Part shown: one piece after another, positions 62,537-64,000 of the stretch | Layout of the letters: every line of letters begins with the position of its first letter | How positions within the stretch are numbered: position 1 is the stretch's first letter | Translations under genes and position numbers: made by a program | The notes under the pieces: generated by a model | What the model was told of the DNA's origin: nothing | Database searches by the model: none | What the model saw: the letters and a program-made list of their open reading frames with translations, nothing else | NCBI GenBank assembly: GCA_016214035.1 | Contig: JACRPF010000017.1 | Span: 1 to 64,000, forward strand | Reading direction: 5' to 3' | Source: Spirochaetota bacterium | GTDB taxonomy: Bacteria; Spirochaetota; Brachyspiria; Brachyspirales; JACRPF01 | DNA: 64,000 bases

Positions 62537-63742
62537 ATGCGTAACATGAAAACGCTTACCGCTCTTACACTTGTACTTACATTGACCGTTGGCACTTCAC
62601 TTCATCCCGCCACAAGTGATTCTTTTGACTTCCTCAATATCGGCATGGGCGGCATCTCCGCATCCATGGGGCGCGCATCGGCAGCAGATGTAAAAACAAT
62701 TGAAGGTATTTATAACAATCCGGCATCGCTTGGTTCACTCGAAGGCATGACATTCGCCGGAGCATACAACCCGTACCTGTCGATGTCGCTCTGGAACGTT
62801 GCCGGTGCCGTTGCTCTCGCAAAAGGATTGAACGTCGCCGCCGCCGTCTACGGCCTTGCATATGATGACATCATCGGCGACATACAGTATAACGGCGATG
62901 TCGGCCGCAAGCTTCCCGCCGGGGACATGATAGCCAGCGTCAGCGCCGCCGCAAACCTCGGCGCACTCCTCGGTCTCCCGCTCAATATCGACATCGGGGC
63001 CAATGGAAAATACGCCTCGGAAACGCTCGATGATCTTTCACTTTCAGGCGTCATGTTCGACATCGGCGCCATCATCCGTTTTGATAATGTCTTCGGCAAG
63101 GATACGCTCTCGTTCGGCGCAACCGCAAAAAACATCGGCGTTGCCTTCTCATCGTCTCCCTCGGAGCTCGCGCTTCCCTCAACGATTGTCGCCGGAGCCG
63201 CATACGATTTCGCGGTAGGCAATTCGTTCAGCCTCAAAATGCTCACCGATATTGAAGCAAGCCTGAACAGCAATCCGCTGCGCGGCGCCATCGGCGCGGA
63301 AGCGGGACTCTTCAACCTTATATTCATACGCGCAGGATATCTTATCGGCGGTGACGCGCGCGGCTTCACCATGGGTACCGGCATACATGTGACGCTCGGC
63401 GGCATGGCGGCACGCTTCGACTACGCATTTATCCCGCTCGGCGATCTCGGCGCACAGCACAATATGCAGTTCGGTGTATCGTTCGGCGACAATGCGCCTG
63501 CCGCAGCGACGGCTGAGAAAAAAGCGGAAACGGCAAGGGCTTCCGCACCTGAAGCCGCAACATCGGATATGAGTGACGAAGACCTGCTGAAAGCCGGTGT
63601 TGAATATGCAAAAAATAAGGACTTGGAAAAGGCGATAAAATCGTGGAAAAAGATCGGTCCGGATTCGGAATATTACGAAAAAGCACAGCGGAACATAAAG
63701 AAGGCAAATCAGAAACTCCGCGAGGTCGAGGACGATCTCTAA
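62537..63742 (+). CDS. UPF0164/PorV-like outer membrane protein
   Basis: A 401-residue protein. The ATG at 62537 is 8 nt after AGGAGG; the ATG at 62531 is too close. A signal peptide (TALTLVLTLTVGTSLHPA) is followed by FLNIGMGGISASMGRASAAD and IYNNPASLGSLEG, the start of the UPF0164/PorV FadL-like barrel family common in spirochaetes. An Ala-rich linker near 330-350 leads to a C-terminal TPR-like helical pair (DEDLLKAGVEYAKNKDLEKA), unusual for a pure barrel. It is probably abundant, given the strong promoter. Confidence 0.85.
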   Translation: MRNMKTLTALTLVLTLTVGTSLHPATSDSFDFLNIGMGGISASMGRASAADVKTIEGIYNNPASLGSLEGMTFAGAYNPYLSMSLWNVAGAVALAKGLNVAAAVYGLAYDDIIGDIQYNGDVGRKLPAGDMIASVSAAANLGALLGLPLNIDIGANGKYASETLDDLSLSGVMFDIGAIIRFDNVFGKDTLSFGATAKNIGVAFSSSPSELALPSTIVAGAAYDFAVGNSFSLKMLTDIEASLNSNPLRGAIGAEAGLFNLIFIRAGYLIGGDARGFTMGTGIHVTLGGMAARFDYAFIPLGDLGAQHNMQFGVSFGDNAPAAATAEKKAETARASAPEAATSDMSDEDLLKAGVEYAKNKDLEKAIKSWKKIGPDSEYYEKAQRNIKKANQKLREVEDDL

Positions 63743-64000
63743 ACGGACCGTCGTCCCGTTTCATAAACGCATTATCAGTAACCTGGGCGATAAACACGTT
63801 TGCCTATTCGATAGTTTTTCCGTTTCTGCCCATCTATCTTCATTCGATCCGCGGCATTCCGCTTGAACTGGTCGGTCTCGTATTCCCCGTCATGGGCATT
63901 GCCGCCATCATCGGTTCACCGCTGGCCGGCTTTACCGCGGACCGCTTGGACCGCAAGCAGCTTCTGATCGGCGCACCGTTCGCGCGCGGCATCACATTCA
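63643..64000 (+). CDS. MFS transporter, N-terminal fragment
   Basis: The frame runs off the right edge. From about 63760 it encodes FINALSVTWAINTFAYSIVF, PFLPIYLHS, ELVGLVFPVMGIAAIIGSPL and the MFS loop motif GFTADRLDRKQLL. The first two membrane spans are clear. No ATG, TTG or other standard codon precedes this in the frame except a GTG at 63643 inside the upstream gene, so the true start is unclear and the 5' limit given is the longest option. The substrate is unknown. Confidence 0.65.
   Translation, partial: MEKDRSGFGILRKSTAEHKEGKSETPRGRGRSLNGPSSRFINALSVTWAINTFAYSIVFPFLPIYLHSIRGIPLELVGLVFPVMGIAAIIGSPLAGFTADRLDRKQLLIGAPFARGITF

Noticed and set aside
1-64000. CRISPR arrays, rRNA or tRNA genes
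   Set aside because: No regularly spaced direct repeats, no rRNA-like blocks, and no cloverleaf with a T-loop motif were seen in the intergenic regions.

Overview
The window looks like chromosomal DNA of a Gram-negative (diderm) bacterium with about 50-55% G+C. Outer-membrane biogenesis genes (BamA, TamB, TonB, ExbD, a LolA-like protein, an LpxL-type acyltransferase) show two membranes. Several proteins resemble families best known from spirochaetes: a CsgG-like protein with a P13-porin-like C-terminal half, a UPF0164/PorV-like outer membrane protein, and FtsX/LolA-like gene sets. Spirochaetota is therefore my best guess, but it is inferred from family resemblance only. No rRNA, tRNA, CRISPR array or intact transposase gene was seen.

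Layout. 1-3.2 kb: end of a TPR/PQQ-propeller gene, a DUF374 acyltransferase and a lipoprotein. 3.2-6.6 kb: uvrB-murD (minus). 6.7-16.9 kb: a large plus-strand envelope-transport locus, made of a frameshifted membrane protein, a winged-helix regulator, two ATPase-permease-permease ABC modules (a tandem duplication), a small protein, a LolA-like periplasmic protein and a beta-barrel. 16.9-26.9 kb: an S9 peptidase (minus), then Lhr helicase, a HerA-like ATPase and an alpha/beta-hydrolase lipoprotein. 26.9-28.3 kb: a DUF6448 protein and a hemerythrin protein (minus). 28.3-29.0 kb is non-coding. 29.0-37.2 kb: HExxH protein, AraC regulator, glycosyltransferase, glycogen synthase, periplasmic protein, QueH and class II ribonucleotide reductase. 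37.2-41.9 kb: gdhA (minus), a DUF116 protein (plus), and a lacI-Gfo/Idh sugar operon (minus). 41.9-45.4 kb: aroE-phosphodiesterase-LpxL-type acyltransferase, with an HD-GYP gene last (minus). 45.5-54.8 kb: a CsgG-like protein (plus) and the overlapping exbD-tonB-tamB-bamA operon (minus). 54.9-64 kb: short flotillin-like protein, ribD, a 600-bp non-coding gap, GH42 beta-galactosidase, CsgG/P13 protein, mntP, AraC regulator, UPF0164-like protein and the start of an MFS transporter.

How the genes work together. Envelope assembly is the main theme: BamA/TamB with a TonB/ExbD pair, a lipid A acyltransferase, and a double Lol/Mac-type ABC system with its own carrier-like and outer-membrane partners. 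A second theme is carbohydrate use (GH42, AraC, LacI, Gfo/Idh, glycogen synthase).

Features beyond the gene list: (i) an approximately 215-bp MITE-like element with long terminal inverted repeats, present twice in opposite orientation (15485-15701 and 57179-57391); (ii) several strong sigma70-type promoters whose -10 box ends only 6-13 nt before the start codon, implying leaderless or very short-leader mRNAs; (iii) operator-like palindromes at the regulator/membrane-protein locus, gdhA, lacI and the DUF6448 gene; (iv) a T8 tract that breaks the first membrane-protein gene.
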